In this document: positions 1-6,610 of the stretch, piece after piece | Numbering within the stretch: position 1 is the stretch's first letter | Layout: the number at the start of each line of letters is the position of its first letter | From: Clostridia bacterium | Lineage (GTDB): Bacteria; Bacillota_A; Clostridia; Christensenellales; CAG-138 | Reading direction: 5' to 3' | Assembly (NCBI GenBank): GCA_017556125.1 | Contig: JAFZCW010000001.1 | Location: 1 to 14,228 of the forward strand | DNA length: 14,228 nucleotides | The notes under the pieces: generated by a model | The model's database searches: none | Told to the model about the DNA's origin: nothing | The model's input: only the letters and a program-made list of their open reading frames with translations | Position numbers and translations under genes: made by a program

Positions 1-389
1 ATGACGGTGATGCAGTACAGCGCCTCCTCCCCGACGATGAACAGCCGCAGCAGATACAGCCCGAAAAAGCCCAGGGACAGCGCCCCGGTCAGCAGGGGAG
101 ACAGCCCGAACCGGTCCCCGATCAGAACCATGAGCGAATAGATGCTGAAGGAAAGGAGAAGACACTGCAGAACGGCGAGCACCGGAAGATACGCGGATTC
201 GCCCGCGAGAAGCCTCAGAAGGGCGATCACGGACGGGTACAGCGGACTGACGCGGATGCTCGCGGTGAGATAGGCCTTCGTATCGCTTCCCGCGATCACG
301 CCGTAACGGACAAAAAGCAGCACGCACAGGGCTGCGAGCACCGGCAGGATATATCTTGTCTTCTTGTTTTGGAACGGATTGATCAGCAT
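1..389 (-). CDS. Polytopic membrane protein, N-terminal part (possible GT-C-like glycan enzyme)
   Basis: The frame opens with ATG at 389 and stays open to the left window edge, giving 129 residues of a truncated protein. Hydrophobic segments lie at about residues 13-33, 65-90 and 97-125, so it is an integral membrane protein. The first loop carries an acidic residue in the motif GSDTKAYL (residues 34-41), followed by a Pro-Leu-Tyr-Pro turn. An acidic residue in the first extracellular loop is typical of GT-C polyprenyl-phosphate-sugar transferases, but that assignment is inference. It starts 24 nt after the stop of the GT4 gene on the same strand, so the two are probably co-transcribed. The ribosome site is weak (GGA about 3 nt before the ATG), which suggests coupling to the upstream gene. 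It could also be an unrelated glycan polymerase or flippase-like protein; the C-terminus is needed to decide. Confidence 0.72.
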   Translation of the reverse strand, partial: MLINPFQNKKTRYILPVLAALCVLLFVRYGVIAGSDTKAYLTASIRVSPLYPSVIALLRLLAGESAYLPVLAVLQCLLLSFSIYSLMVLIGDRFGLSPLLTGALSLGFFGLYLLRLFIVGEEALYCITV

Positions 390-413
390 AGTCCAAAAAA
401 CCGGTCCGGACGC

Positions 414-1571
414 TCAGCCGCGCCGCGGATTCGTTTCGATCAGGCGTTCATAACGCTCCAGCACCTTGTCGAGGACGGTCGGCCACGGGAGGAAAATCGT
501 TCTGGAAGCGGCCTTTCCGAGAAGCAGACCGTAGTAGGGGTTGTCCAGGACCATCCGGATGCCGGCTGCCAGACTTTCCGTCGTATCGTCGCAGAGAAGG
601 CCGTTTTTCCCTTCGATGATCGACTCCGCGGGCGCGGAGCCGCGCACGACGATGCTGGCGGTCTCCATGGCGGCGGCTTCCCGGATGACCATTCCGGAAG
701 TATCGTACAGGGACGGGAACACGAAAAGACTGGCCGCCTGATACAGGCCGTTGATCAGCAGATCCTGCTGAAGGTGACCGGTGAACACCGTCCGGTCCAT
801 GATGCCGAGGTCCTGGCATGTCTGCTTGATCTCGTCTGCGTCGGGACCCTGCCCGACCATGACAAGCTGGAAATCATATCCTTCCTTCATGAGCAGAGCC
901 GCGGCTTCCAGCGTTTTCCGGATATTCTTCTTCCAGTTCATCTGGCCGCAGTACATGAGGATCGGGCGGTCGTCCAGATGGAAGGTCTCCTTCGCGACGC
1001 GCATATGCTCGTCCGACGGCTTGACGTCCGGCGTTCCGTTCGGCATCACGACGATCTCGCCCTTATATCCGTAATCGCGTAAAACGTCGGCGGAGTTGCT
1101 GCTGACAGTCCATACCTCGTCGCAGCGTTCGTAGAAGTTCACGACCATCTTCACGCCGATGTCGGCGAGCATTTTTGCCCCGGTCAGCTTATAGAAATCA
1201 TCGTAATACTTGCTGTGGAAGGTTCCGACAAGCGGGATCTTCCGGTCGTTGGCAAGGCGGAGCGCCTCCTGGCCCGCGATGAACGGGCTGTGCGCGTGGA
1301 TGATGTCCAGCTGGATCTTCTGCATGCGTCTGTTGTAATGAACGTCCAGAAGCGGGATGCCGGAATGATACTGCTCCTGCGTCGGAACGCTGACGCTGAC
1401 GAATTCCAGCAGCTCAAAGGGAAATCCGCCAAGATACCCGATATCCGCCATCGGAGAAATAACATAGCATTCCTGATTCTTTTCACAGAGCGTGACCGCG
1501 TAATTGTAGACAACGCGTCCGACGCCGTCCACGATCGGGAAGAAACTGTCTGTAAACTGGCCTATTTTCAA
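414..1571 (-). CDS. GT4 family glycosyltransferase (diacylglycerol glucosyltransferase-like)
   Basis: A soluble or membrane-peripheral GT-B fold retaining glycosyltransferase, about 385 residues, full length for the family. The N-terminus [18 protein letters not shown] is the typical acceptor-side Rossmann start of clostridial GT4 enzymes related to 1,2-diacylglycerol 3-glucosyltransferases and mannosyltransferases. DIIHAHSPF follows in the N-domain. The C-domain has a CGQMNWKKN nucleotide-sugar loop and the segment [14 protein letters not shown], where the classical E-x7-E donor motif appears as D-x7-E. An ATG exists at 1583, but the Shine-Dalgarno GGAAAGGA abuts it, leaving no spacer. The TTG at 1571 has a workable spacing and gives the family-typical MKIGQF start, so I chose TTG. 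It is the first gene of a minus-strand operon with the membrane protein downstream. The sugar and acceptor are not readable; a glycolipid or surface glycan role is inferred. Confidence 0.9.
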   Translation of the reverse strand: MKIGQFTDSFFPIVDGVGRVVYNYAVTLCEKNQECYVISPMADIGYLGGFPFELLEFVSVSVPTQEQYHSGIPLLDVHYNRRMQKIQLDIIHAHSPFIAGQEALRLANDRKIPLVGTFHSKYYDDFYKLTGAKMLADIGVKMVVNFYERCDEVWTVSSNSADVLRDYGYKGEIVVMPNGTPDVKPSDEHMRVAKETFHLDDRPILMYCGQMNWKKNIRKTLEAAALLMKEGYDFQLVMVGQGPDADEIKQTCQDLGIMDRTVFTGHLQQDLLINGLYQAASLFVFPSLYDTSGMVIREAAAMETASIVVRGSAPAESIIEGKNGLLCDDTTESLAAGIRMVLDNPYYGLLLGKAASRTIFLPWPTVLDKVLERYERLIETNPRRG

Positions 1572-1610
1572 AGTGATGGTCATCCTTTCCGCGGCCTGGA
1601 CCGCTGATTC

Positions 1611-1640
1611 ATTGTATCACATCAGCAGGGAGAATGGAAA
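1611..1640 (-). promoter_or_regulatory. Candidate sigma-A promoter for the glycosyltransferase operon
   Basis: On the minus strand the -10 is TACAAT (1616-1611), preceded by TGA, giving an extended -10 (TGn). A weak -35, TTTCCA (1640-1635), lies 18 bp upstream. The distance to the start codon leaves a leader of about 30-35 nt carrying the GGAAAGGA ribosome site. It is divergent from the rpsU promoter about 70 bp away. Confidence 0.5.
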
Positions 1641-1675
1641 AGAAACGGGGAGCGCGCGGCACTCCGGAAAATGCG

Positions 1676-1697
1676 TCCGCAGTGCGGATTTTCCGCA
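1676..1697. repeat. Triple inverted hexamer TCCGCA / TGCGGA / TCCGCA
   Basis: TCCGCA (1676-1681), TGCGGA (1683-1688) and TCCGCA (1692-1697) form two overlapping inverted repeats with loops of 1 and 3 nt. The right-hand pair is a perfect 6-bp palindrome. It lies 10 bp before the rpsU -35 and upstream of the divergent glycosyltransferase promoter, a position that fits an operator. No regulator is identified. Confidence 0.45.
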
Positions 1698-1707
1698 GAT
1701 TCCGTTC

Positions 1708-1736
1708 TTGACTTATCGTTTTTCCTTGCATATAAT
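1708..1736 (+). promoter_or_regulatory. rpsU promoter, near-consensus sigma-A
   Basis: The -35 TTGACT (1708-1713) and -10 TATAAT (1731-1736) are separated by exactly 17 bp. Only one base differs from the sigma-A consensus. Transcription should start near 1743, giving a leader of about 49 nt before rpsU. A strong promoter fits a ribosomal protein gene. Confidence 0.88.
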
Positions 1737-1743
1737 AACTAAC

Positions 1744-1772
1744 GGCGTCTTCTCCAGAGAGAAGGAATCGCC
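1744..1772 (+). promoter_or_regulatory. Leader hairpin in the rpsU 5' UTR
   Basis: GGCG (1744-1747) pairs with CGCC (1769-1772). An inner stem TTCTC (1750-1754) pairs with GAGAA (1759-1763), extended by C-G and a T-G wobble, closing a CAGA tetraloop. A 3-nt AAT bulge (1766-1768) sits between the stems. It starts almost at the predicted transcription start and ends about 5 nt before the GAGGGGGG ribosome site. It could stabilise the mRNA or act as an autoregulatory site for S21; neither is shown. Confidence 0.5.
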
Positions 1773-1791
1773 TAAGAGAGGGGGGAAACAA

Positions 1792-1962
1792 ATGGAAATT
1801 CGCGTTGGTGAAAATGAATCCCTTGAAAGCGCTCTGAAGCGGTTCAAACGCAAATGTGCCCGTTCCGGCGTCCTCGCAGAAGTTCGTCGCCGTGAGCATT
1901 ATGAGAAGCCGAGCGTAAAACGCAAAAAGAAGGCTGAAGCCGCCAGAAAACGCAAATATTGA
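1792..1962 (+). CDS. rpsU: Small ribosomal subunit protein bS21
   Basis: A 56-residue, highly basic protein that matches bS21 across its whole length (usual length about 58). bS21 binds the 30S platform near the anti-Shine-Dalgarno end of 16S rRNA and assists initiation. Recognisable segments are [22 protein letters not shown] and the basic tail [14 protein letters not shown]. The ATG at 1792 follows the strong ribosome site GAGGGGGGAAACAA. An upstream in-frame ATG at 1573 is excluded because it precedes the promoter. The gene is a single-gene unit with its own near-consensus promoter, a structured leader and an intrinsic terminator. In many Clostridia rpsU neighbours yqeY or gatB-like genes; here it stands alone beside a divergent glycosyltransferase. 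Confidence 0.96.
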   Translation: MEIRVGENESLESALKRFKRKCARSGVLAEVRRREHYEKPSVKRKKKAEAARKRKY

Positions 1963-1983
1963 TTGGCGAATCTTGGGGAAAAT

Positions 1984-2015
1984 CCGGTCCGGTGCTGCAT
2001 CGGGCCGGTTTTTTT
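1984..2015 (+). terminator. Intrinsic terminator after rpsU
   Basis: CCGGTCC (1984-1990) pairs with GGGCCGG (2002-2008) with one G-T wobble, extended by a G-C pair at 1991/2001, then a run of seven T (2009-2015). It ends the rpsU transcript 22 nt after its stop codon. Confidence 0.9.
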
Positions 2016-2063
2016 ATATTGAAAAGCAATTGTTACAACATTTCCAAGAAACGGAAAAGTCAG

Positions 2064-2092
2064 TTGTCAAAAAATGGGAGATGTGTTTTAAT
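2064..2092 (+). promoter_or_regulatory. Promoter for the beta-helix lipoprotein gene
   Basis: The -35 TTGTCA (2064-2069) and -10 TTTAAT (2087-2092) are 17 bp apart, each one base off consensus, and TGT directly before the -10 makes it an extended -10. The expected start near 2099 places the leader directly at the ribosome site AGAAAGGGGA (2101-2110). It therefore excludes the in-frame ATG at 2091 as the start codon. Confidence 0.75.
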
Positions 2093-2117
2093 GCCGAAGA
2101 AGAAAGGGGATTATTAC

Positions 2118-3737
2118 ATGAAAAAGATTATTGGAATCATTCTGGTGTGCCTGATGGCCTGTTCCTGCTTCGCGGGGTGCGCGCGCGCCGCTGCCGAGCA
2201 GCAGAGCCTTTCGGATATTACGCCTCAGCCCGAGAGCGAACTGAGCGGTGACTCGGTTGGAATGCCCAATCCCATCGTGGACGTCGCGTCCGTCGATGAG
2301 ATCAACAAAATGGTCGGATGCAACCTGAAAAGCGTCCAGAATATCTACGACGGGATCGCGGAGGAAGGTTTTACCGTGATCAACGGGGAACCGAAGATCG
2401 GCGAATACCGCTTTACCTATCAGGGAGTCCCGGTCGTGCTCCGCGCGGGCATTACCGAGAACGACATCTCCGGGATATACATGTCCGGGTCGACCACGCC
2501 GGAAACTTTTCTGACGGAAAGCAACCCCTACGCGGTCGTTGATACCGGATACGGCCTGTGGACCCGCTGGTTCGCGGGCGGCATGCAGTATTCCATCCAG
2601 GTCGGGACCGGCCAGGATCCGGTCCGGACGGAAGACGGATCCACGCTGGAAGACGTCGTTCTGATGTTCCGGGATTATCAGGCCTACGCGTATCTGCCCT
2701 GGTACGCGGATGAAGAGATCGTGGATTACCCGGATGACGGCTCCGGCCGCTATGAGTTCATGATGCGCGACAGGCAGCTGATGCGGGAACTGAACGAGTC
2801 CATTTCCGGAAACTTCGGAACCGGGAACCTGATCCCGTTCCGCAGCCTTGCGGAGGAGAACGGACCGGAATATAAGCATACGGTCACCGTTTCCAGCATG
2901 GACGAACTGCTCGCCGCCATCGCCCCGGATACGGAAATCATTCTGAAGGCGGGCGAATATCTTCTGACAAGCGCTTCCGATTACGGCAAGGGCGTGCGTC
3001 CGTACTACGTCTGGGAGGATTCCTGGGACGGATTCCAGCTGAAGATCCGCGGCGTGGACAATTTCTCCATCCGCGGCGAATATGAAGAAGCTGACGGCAC
3101 GGTCAATCTTCTGTCGACGCTGCTTGCGGAATCCCGCTATGCCATCGTTCTCCAGTTCTCCGGCTGTTCCAACGTGCGGATCGCGGGTCTTGTCGTCGGG
3201 CATACGGAGCAGGGCGAATGCACCGGCGCCGTTGTGGACTTCAACGACTGCACCGGCGTATCCGTGCAGGCCTGCGAACTGTTCGGCTGCGGGACTTTCG
3301 GCATCACGGCCGAAGACACCGTCGGGATCGACGCGAAGGATACGATCATCCATTCGTGCTCCTACGGGCATGTGGAGATGTACCGCTGCAAGGACGTGCG
3401 CTTTGACAAGTGTTCCTTCTTCGAAACATTCGGATATATCGGGAACCTCTTCTCCGGATGCGACGGAGTCAGCTTCAGCGACTGCGATTTCGCATTCAAT
3501 TCCGCCGGCAATCTGTTCATGGCGGAAGAGGGGACAGACGCGGTGCATCTGAACAACTGCCTGCTGGCCTACAACAACATGGAAGAAGGCCTCTTCGGCG
3601 GGAATACCGGAAAGTACAGGATCAGCGGCGGCGCGTACGTGGATTATTCGATGATGACCGGGCAGTATGCGGCGATCCCCGTCGGAGACGGGAAGCTGGA
3701 GATGTACACGGCGCCGGTCGTAACACCGGAACCGTAA
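2118..3737 (+). CDS. Predicted lipoprotein with a C-terminal right-handed parallel beta-helix
   Basis: A 539-residue exported protein of unknown function. The ATG at 2118 follows AGAAAGGGGA with 7-nt spacing. Residues 1-20 form a lipoprotein signal peptide ending in the lipobox-like FAGC with Cys21 as the likely lipidated residue; a second candidate is LMAC at Cys15. After a short low-complexity linker, residues of about 50-195 (starting MPNPIVDVASVDEINKMVG) resemble an uncharacterised domain I recall from other clostridial lipoproteins. From about residue 250 to 510 the chain shows short beta-strand rungs with periodic Cys, Val, Ile and Asn (for example CSNVRIAGLVV, CTGVSVQACELFGC, CKDVRFDKCSF), typical of a pectate-lyase/NosD-like parallel beta-helix. 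Eleven cysteines fall between residues 350 and 481. Beta-helices often bind or cleave polysaccharide, but no catalytic residues are identifiable. It is a single-gene unit between two terminators. Confidence 0.85.
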   Translation: MKKIIGIILVCLMACSCFAGCARAAAEQQSLSDITPQPESELSGDSVGMPNPIVDVASVDEINKMVGCNLKSVQNIYDGIAEEGFTVINGEPKIGEYRFTYQGVPVVLRAGITENDISGIYMSGSTTPETFLTESNPYAVVDTGYGLWTRWFAGGMQYSIQVGTGQDPVRTEDGSTLEDVVLMFRDYQAYAYLPWYADEEIVDYPDDGSGRYEFMMRDRQLMRELNESISGNFGTGNLIPFRSLAEENGPEYKHTVTVSSMDELLAAIAPDTEIILKAGEYLLTSASDYGKGVRPYYVWEDSWDGFQLKIRGVDNFSIRGEYEEADGTVNLLSTLLAESRYAIVLQFSGCSNVRIAGLVVGHTEQGECTGAVVDFNDCTGVSVQACELFGCGTFGITAEDTVGIDAKDTIIHSCSYGHVEMYRCKDVRFDKCSFFETFGYIGNLFSGCDGVSFSDCDFAFNSAGNLFMAEEGTDAVHLNNCLLAYNNMEEGLFGGNTGKYRISGGAYVDYSMMTGQYAAIPVGDGKLEMYTAPVVTPEP

Positions 3738-3766
3738 ACAGGCTCCGGACGAACGGAAACACATCC

Positions 3767-3795
3767 AATGCACAGGCATCCGCCTGTGCATTTTT
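3767..3795 (+). terminator. Intrinsic terminator after the beta-helix lipoprotein
   Basis: A perfect 11-bp stem, AATGCACAGGC (3767-3777) with GCCTGTGCATT (3782-3792), closes a 4-nt ATCC loop and runs into a T tract ending at 3795. It lies 29 nt after the stop codon. Confidence 0.92.
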
Positions 3796-3886
3796 GCTGC
3801 CCCGGCGTAGTCCGGCGCGGCGTCGGAACGCTTTTTGAACAATGTTTTAATTCTGACATTTCGCGTCACGGCTTGCGGAACAGATA

Positions 3887-3895
3887 TGGTATATT
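3887..3895 (+). promoter_or_regulatory. Candidate extended -10 promoter for nrdR-pgeF
   Basis: TGG precedes TATATT (3890-3895), giving TGnTATATT, one base from an ideal extended -10. I found no good -35 at 16-18 bp, which extended -10 promoters can tolerate. The start would be near 3902, leaving a leader of about 47 nt with the ribosome site AAAAGGGGAG (3931-3940). Confidence 0.55.
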
Positions 3896-3948
3896 CCTTT
3901 TGTTGGAGTATACAAGATGAAGTCCATTCAAAAAGGGGAGCCTTAGAT

Positions 3949-4407
3949 ATGAAGTGCAGATATTGCGGCAGTACCGAGAGCAAGGTTATCGACAGCAGAC
4001 CGACAGAGGACAACAGCGCGATCCGGCGCCGCAGGGAATGTCTGGAATGCGGGAGAAGGTTCACGACCTATGAGAAGATCGAGGAGATCCCGATCATGGT
4101 CGTCAAGCGCGACGGGCGCAGGGAGCCGTTCGACAGCGCGAAGATCCGCAGCGGGATCCGCAAGGCGTGCGAAAAGCGGCCCATTTCCGCCGCGACGCAG
4201 GACAAGCTTGTGGAGGATATCACGAGAGATGTGTACAACACGCTCGCTTCCGAGGTGTCGACGGCCAGTATCGGCGAGATCGTGATGAACAACCTGAAAA
4301 AGGTCGACGAGGTCGCTTACGTCCGGTTTGCGTCCGTATACCGCGAATTCAAGGATACGCAGACGTTTATGGCGGAGCTTCAGCGCCTTCTGGACGAAAA
4401 GAACTGA
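3949..4407 (+). CDS. nrdR: Transcriptional repressor NrdR
   Basis: A 152-residue cytoplasmic repressor of ribonucleotide reductase genes, full length for the family. It senses ATP/dATP through an ATP-cone and binds paired NrdR boxes. The N-terminal zinc ribbon has Cys3-x2-Cys6 (CRYC) and Cys31-x2-Cys34 (CLEC), followed by the basic RRRREC and [11 protein letters not shown] segments of the DNA-binding part. Residues of about 49-139 form the ATP-cone, beginning [13 protein letters not shown] and including [11 protein letters not shown]. The ATG at 3949 follows AAAAGGGGAG with 8-nt spacing; the frame is open upstream but lacks the family's MKCRYC start. Its stop overlaps the next start by one base (TGATG), so pgeF is probably translationally coupled. 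No nrd gene is in the window, so its targets lie elsewhere. Confidence 0.97.
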   Translation: MKCRYCGSTESKVIDSRPTEDNSAIRRRRECLECGRRFTTYEKIEEIPIMVVKRDGRREPFDSAKIRSGIRKACEKRPISAATQDKLVEDITRDVYNTLASEVSTASIGEIVMNNLKKVDEVAYVRFASVYREFKDTQTFMAELQRLLDEKN

Positions 4408-5273
4408 TGAACAAAGAGGAATTCCTCTCATCCTGGAAGCTGGTCAGATGCGGGTATTCGTATCACGAGAATGACAGCGGGGTCGGGAGCTTTACATTAC
4501 CGGTTTTTTCTGAAATGCCATGGCTTGCTCATGGCTTTTCTGCACGTACGGGCGGGATCAGTACAGGATATCTCGCCTCTTTGAACCTGAGCTTTACAAG
4601 GGAGGAAGAGCCGAGGGAGATCACCATGGAAAACTACCGCATCTTCTGCGAAGCGGAAGGGATCCCGGTGGAAAGCATGGTCATGGACGCCTATGTGCAC
4701 GGCACGACCGTTCTCCGGGTGGACAGAAACGACCGGGGAAAAGGATACACGCGTTCTCCGCTTCCGGACTGTGACGGGCTTGTGACGAACGATCCTGCCG
4801 TAACCCTGATGACGGGTCACGCGGACTGCATGGCGTTTTATTTCGCGGATCCGGAGACGAGGAGCATCGGCCTGTGCCACGCCGGGTGGCGCGGCGCGTT
4901 TTCCAGGATCGGATGCGAGGTCGTCAGGAAGATGCGGGAGGAATTCGGATCGGACCCGGCCGACATCGTGGCGGGACTCGGGCCGTCCATCTGCGCGGAC
5001 TGCTTTGAAGTGGACGAGTCGCTGGGCAGGGATTTCGCGGAAGCGTTTCCCGCGGCGGACTGTCTGCTGCCCGGGAAGCGTCCCGGAAAGGCGTATGTGG
5101 ATCTCTGGAAGGTCGCGGTCAGCCAGTTTCTGGAATCCGGCATCCTTCCGGAGCACATCTCCCTGATGGGCGTCTGCACGGTGGAGGACGCCCGGCTGTA
5201 TTCCTACAGGGGAGACGGGGGCCAGACGGGCGGCATGGCGGCCTATCTCAGGATCCTGTCCCCGGATGTTTGA
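4407..5273 (+). CDS. pgeF: Peptidoglycan editing factor PgeF (YfiH/LACC1 family multicopper-like enzyme)
   Basis: A 288-residue protein of the YfiH/YlmD/LACC1 family. Family members have purine nucleoside phosphorylase and adenosine deaminase activity, and in E. coli the protein prevents misincorporation of L-Ser into peptidoglycan stems. The metal site is intact: His98 in YVHG, Cys141 in TGHADC and His158 in CHAGWRG, with the same 17-residue Cys-His spacing as E. coli YfiH. GPSICADCFEV follows downstream, as in the family. There is a roughly 40-residue N-terminal extension before the family core begins at LAHGFSARTGG (residues 40-50). The ATG at 4407 overlaps the nrdR stop by one base. The frame is open upstream to 4167, but that part lies inside nrdR and is a shadow. 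An nrdR-pgeF operon puts a nucleotide sensor beside a nucleoside-acting enzyme. No terminator follows; the next promoter overlaps its stop codon. Confidence 0.93.
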   Translation: MNKEEFLSSWKLVRCGYSYHENDSGVGSFTLPVFSEMPWLAHGFSARTGGISTGYLASLNLSFTREEEPREITMENYRIFCEAEGIPVESMVMDAYVHGTTVLRVDRNDRGKGYTRSPLPDCDGLVTNDPAVTLMTGHADCMAFYFADPETRSIGLCHAGWRGAFSRIGCEVVRKMREEFGSDPADIVAGLGPSICADCFEVDESLGRDFAEAFPAADCLLPGKRPGKAYVDLWKVAVSQFLESGILPEHISLMGVCTVEDARLYSYRGDGGQTGGMAAYLRILSPDV

Positions 5274-5298
5274 CAGACAGATTTTTGGCAAGTATAAT
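5270..5298 (+). promoter_or_regulatory. Perfect consensus sigma-A promoter for the PrsA-like gene
   Basis: The -35 TTGACA (5270-5275) and -10 TATAAT (5293-5298) both match consensus exactly with a 17-bp spacer. The -35 overlaps the pgeF stop codon (TGA at 5271-5273). Transcription should start near 5305, giving a leader of about 44 nt. Confidence 0.93.
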
Positions 5299-5310
5299 AC
5301 TTAGGTTGCG

Positions 5311-5322
5311 ATAATACATTAT
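5311..5322. repeat. AT-rich inverted repeat just after the predicted start site
   Basis: ATAAT (5311-5315) and ATTAT (5318-5322) are perfect inverted arms around AC. The element sits about 6-17 nt downstream of the predicted transcription start, where a roadblock operator could act. It is short and AT-rich, so chance is possible. Confidence 0.3.
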
Positions 5323-5348
5323 AAGGGATCAGAAAGGTAGAAACACTC

Positions 5349-6464
5349 ATGAAACGGTTTGGCAGAATCATGATTGCCGCAGTCCTTGCGGTATGCATGG
5401 CGCTTGCGACCACCGGATGCGCTTCCGGGAAGATCGCCGCTTCCGTCGGCGACAGAAACATCACGGTAACGGAACTGAAAAACATTTATGACAGCAATCA
5501 GTCGTACGCATCCATATACGGCTTCGATACAACGACGGCGGAAGGCAGACAGGAGTTTCTGGAGCTCATTCTGGATCAGCAGCTTTCGAACGCGGTCCAG
5601 GCATATCAGGCGGAAAAGGCCGGCGTCCAGCTGACGGCGGAAGAAAAGGAAACGGCAAAAACAGCCGCCGACAGCGCATACGATCAGTTCATCCAGCAGT
5701 TCGTGGATTACGCGAAACAGGCCGGATCCACCGATCCTGAAGTATACGCGAAGAAGATCATGGCGGAATCCCTTGCCAAGAGCGGAACGTCTCTTTCCAA
5801 AGTGAAGAAGGAGTTCCTGCGGGAGCAGGAGGATTCCATCCGCACCAGCAAATACCGCGAGCAGCTGCTCGAGGGCGCGACGCTTTCCGATGCCGACCTC
5901 GTCCAAATGTACGAGGACGAACTGGAACTCCAGAAGCAGGAACTCACGGAGAACCCGTCCTACTACTTCGTGATGGAACAGTACCATGTCTACGGATATA
6001 CGTACATGCCGCTCTATGTGCCGGAGGGATTCTTCTATGTCCGCCAGATCCTGGTCGACAACGAGGAAACGGCCAATACGATCCTCGGGAAGATCCAGGC
6101 GGGAGAGGATTTTGAAGCTCTGCTCAAGGAGTACAATACGGATCCCGGCATGGATACCAACCCGGAAGGGTATGTGATCGGGGAAGGCGCCAATTTCGTG
6201 ACAGAGTTTCTGGACGCGGCGCTGGCGCTGGAGAACGAGGGCGACGTCTCGCCCGTCGTCCAGTCCGAGCACGGCTATCACATCATCAAGAGAATGGGCA
6301 ATGTCCCGAGCGGTCCCGTCCCCTATGAGGAGGTCAAGGACGAGTTCAACGAAATGGCGGTCAGCAACCACGAGTCCGAATACTACAACAATCTGGTAAG
6401 CGGCTGGCTCCAGGAGGATTCCGTCAAGAGGTATCCGGAAAACTACGCAAGCATCGCGGAATGA
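5349..6464 (+). CDS. PrsA/SurA-like parvulin lipoprotein (extracytoplasmic foldase)
   Basis: A 371-residue predicted lipoprotein chaperone acting outside the membrane on secreted proteins. The signal peptide (residues 1-23) ends in TTGC with Cys24 as the lipid site. Residues of about 30-200 are a helical SurA-N/PrsA chaperone region starting at VGDRNITVTELK. Residues of about 228-315 form a PpiC parvulin domain, from VRQILV through EGDVSPVVQSEHGYHIIKRMG, followed by a helical C-terminal lobe. The canonical first parvulin His (HILV) is replaced by Gln233, while the second, His311 of GYHIIK, is kept, so isomerase activity may be weak or absent. The ATG at 5349 follows AGAAAGG with about 11-nt spacing. 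The gene has its own perfect promoter and strong terminator. Gene symbol prsA is plausible but not certain, as Clostridia carry several paralogues. Confidence 0.87.
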   Translation: MKRFGRIMIAAVLAVCMALATTGCASGKIAASVGDRNITVTELKNIYDSNQSYASIYGFDTTTAEGRQEFLELILDQQLSNAVQAYQAEKAGVQLTAEEKETAKTAADSAYDQFIQQFVDYAKQAGSTDPEVYAKKIMAESLAKSGTSLSKVKKEFLREQEDSIRTSKYREQLLEGATLSDADLVQMYEDELELQKQELTENPSYYFVMEQYHVYGYTYMPLYVPEGFFYVRQILVDNEETANTILGKIQAGEDFEALLKEYNTDPGMDTNPEGYVIGEGANFVTEFLDAALALENEGDVSPVVQSEHGYHIIKRMGNVPSGPVPYEEVKDEFNEMAVSNHESEYYNNLVSGWLQEDSVKRYPENYASIAE

Positions 6465-6482
6465 GACTTCCGTTTTGTTCAG

Positions 6483-6513
6483 ACAGGCAGGGCTTTTCCC
6501 CGCCTGTTTTTTT
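6483..6513 (+). terminator. Intrinsic terminator after the PrsA-like gene
   Basis: ACAGGC (6483-6488) pairs with GCCTGT (6502-6507). After a single bulged A, GGG pairs with CCC around a CTTTTC loop, and the stem runs into seven T (6507-6513). It separates the foldase unit from the export locus. Confidence 0.92.
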
Positions 6514-6555
6514 ATGTCCGAATGTGAAATCCTTTCAACATAATACGCGCGTTTA

Positions 6556-6584
6556 TTGTTAAGCGAAATGCGTTTTGATATGAT
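6556..6584 (+). promoter_or_regulatory. Promoter of the ABC export locus
   Basis: The -35 TTGTTA (6556-6561) and -10 TATGAT (6579-6584) are 17 bp apart, and TGA before the -10 makes it an extended -10. The start near 6591 leaves a short leader of about 20 nt that already contains the AGGGAG ribosome site (6596-6601). Confidence 0.8.
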
Positions 6585-6610
6585 ATGGTGCAGCAGGGAG
6601 TGACGGAAAG

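Noticed and set aside
390..413. CCGG-rich palindrome and T run between the two minus-strand genes as a terminator
   Set aside because: The CCGGACCGG arms leave a one-base loop and cannot form a hairpin; the genes are more likely co-transcribed.
2091..2117. Upstream ATG for the beta-helix lipoprotein
   Set aside because: It overlaps the predicted -10 and precedes the likely transcript start; the extra residues would also spoil the signal peptide start.
3820..3836. GCGT-CGGA-ACGC followed by five T as a second terminator
   Set aside because: The stem is only 4 bp and a much stronger terminator (3767-3795) already ends the transcript.
2088..4064. A 658-codon open frame on the minus strand
   Set aside because: It lies antisense to the beta-helix lipoprotein and crosses a terminator and the nrdR start; its composition is Arg/His/Asp-rich without any domain, typical of a GC-driven shadow.
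4167..4406. Upstream extension of the pgeF frame
   Set aside because: It is inside nrdR in another frame and encodes an unrelated Arg/Gly-rich stretch; the ATG at 4407 gives the expected family length and a coupled overlap.
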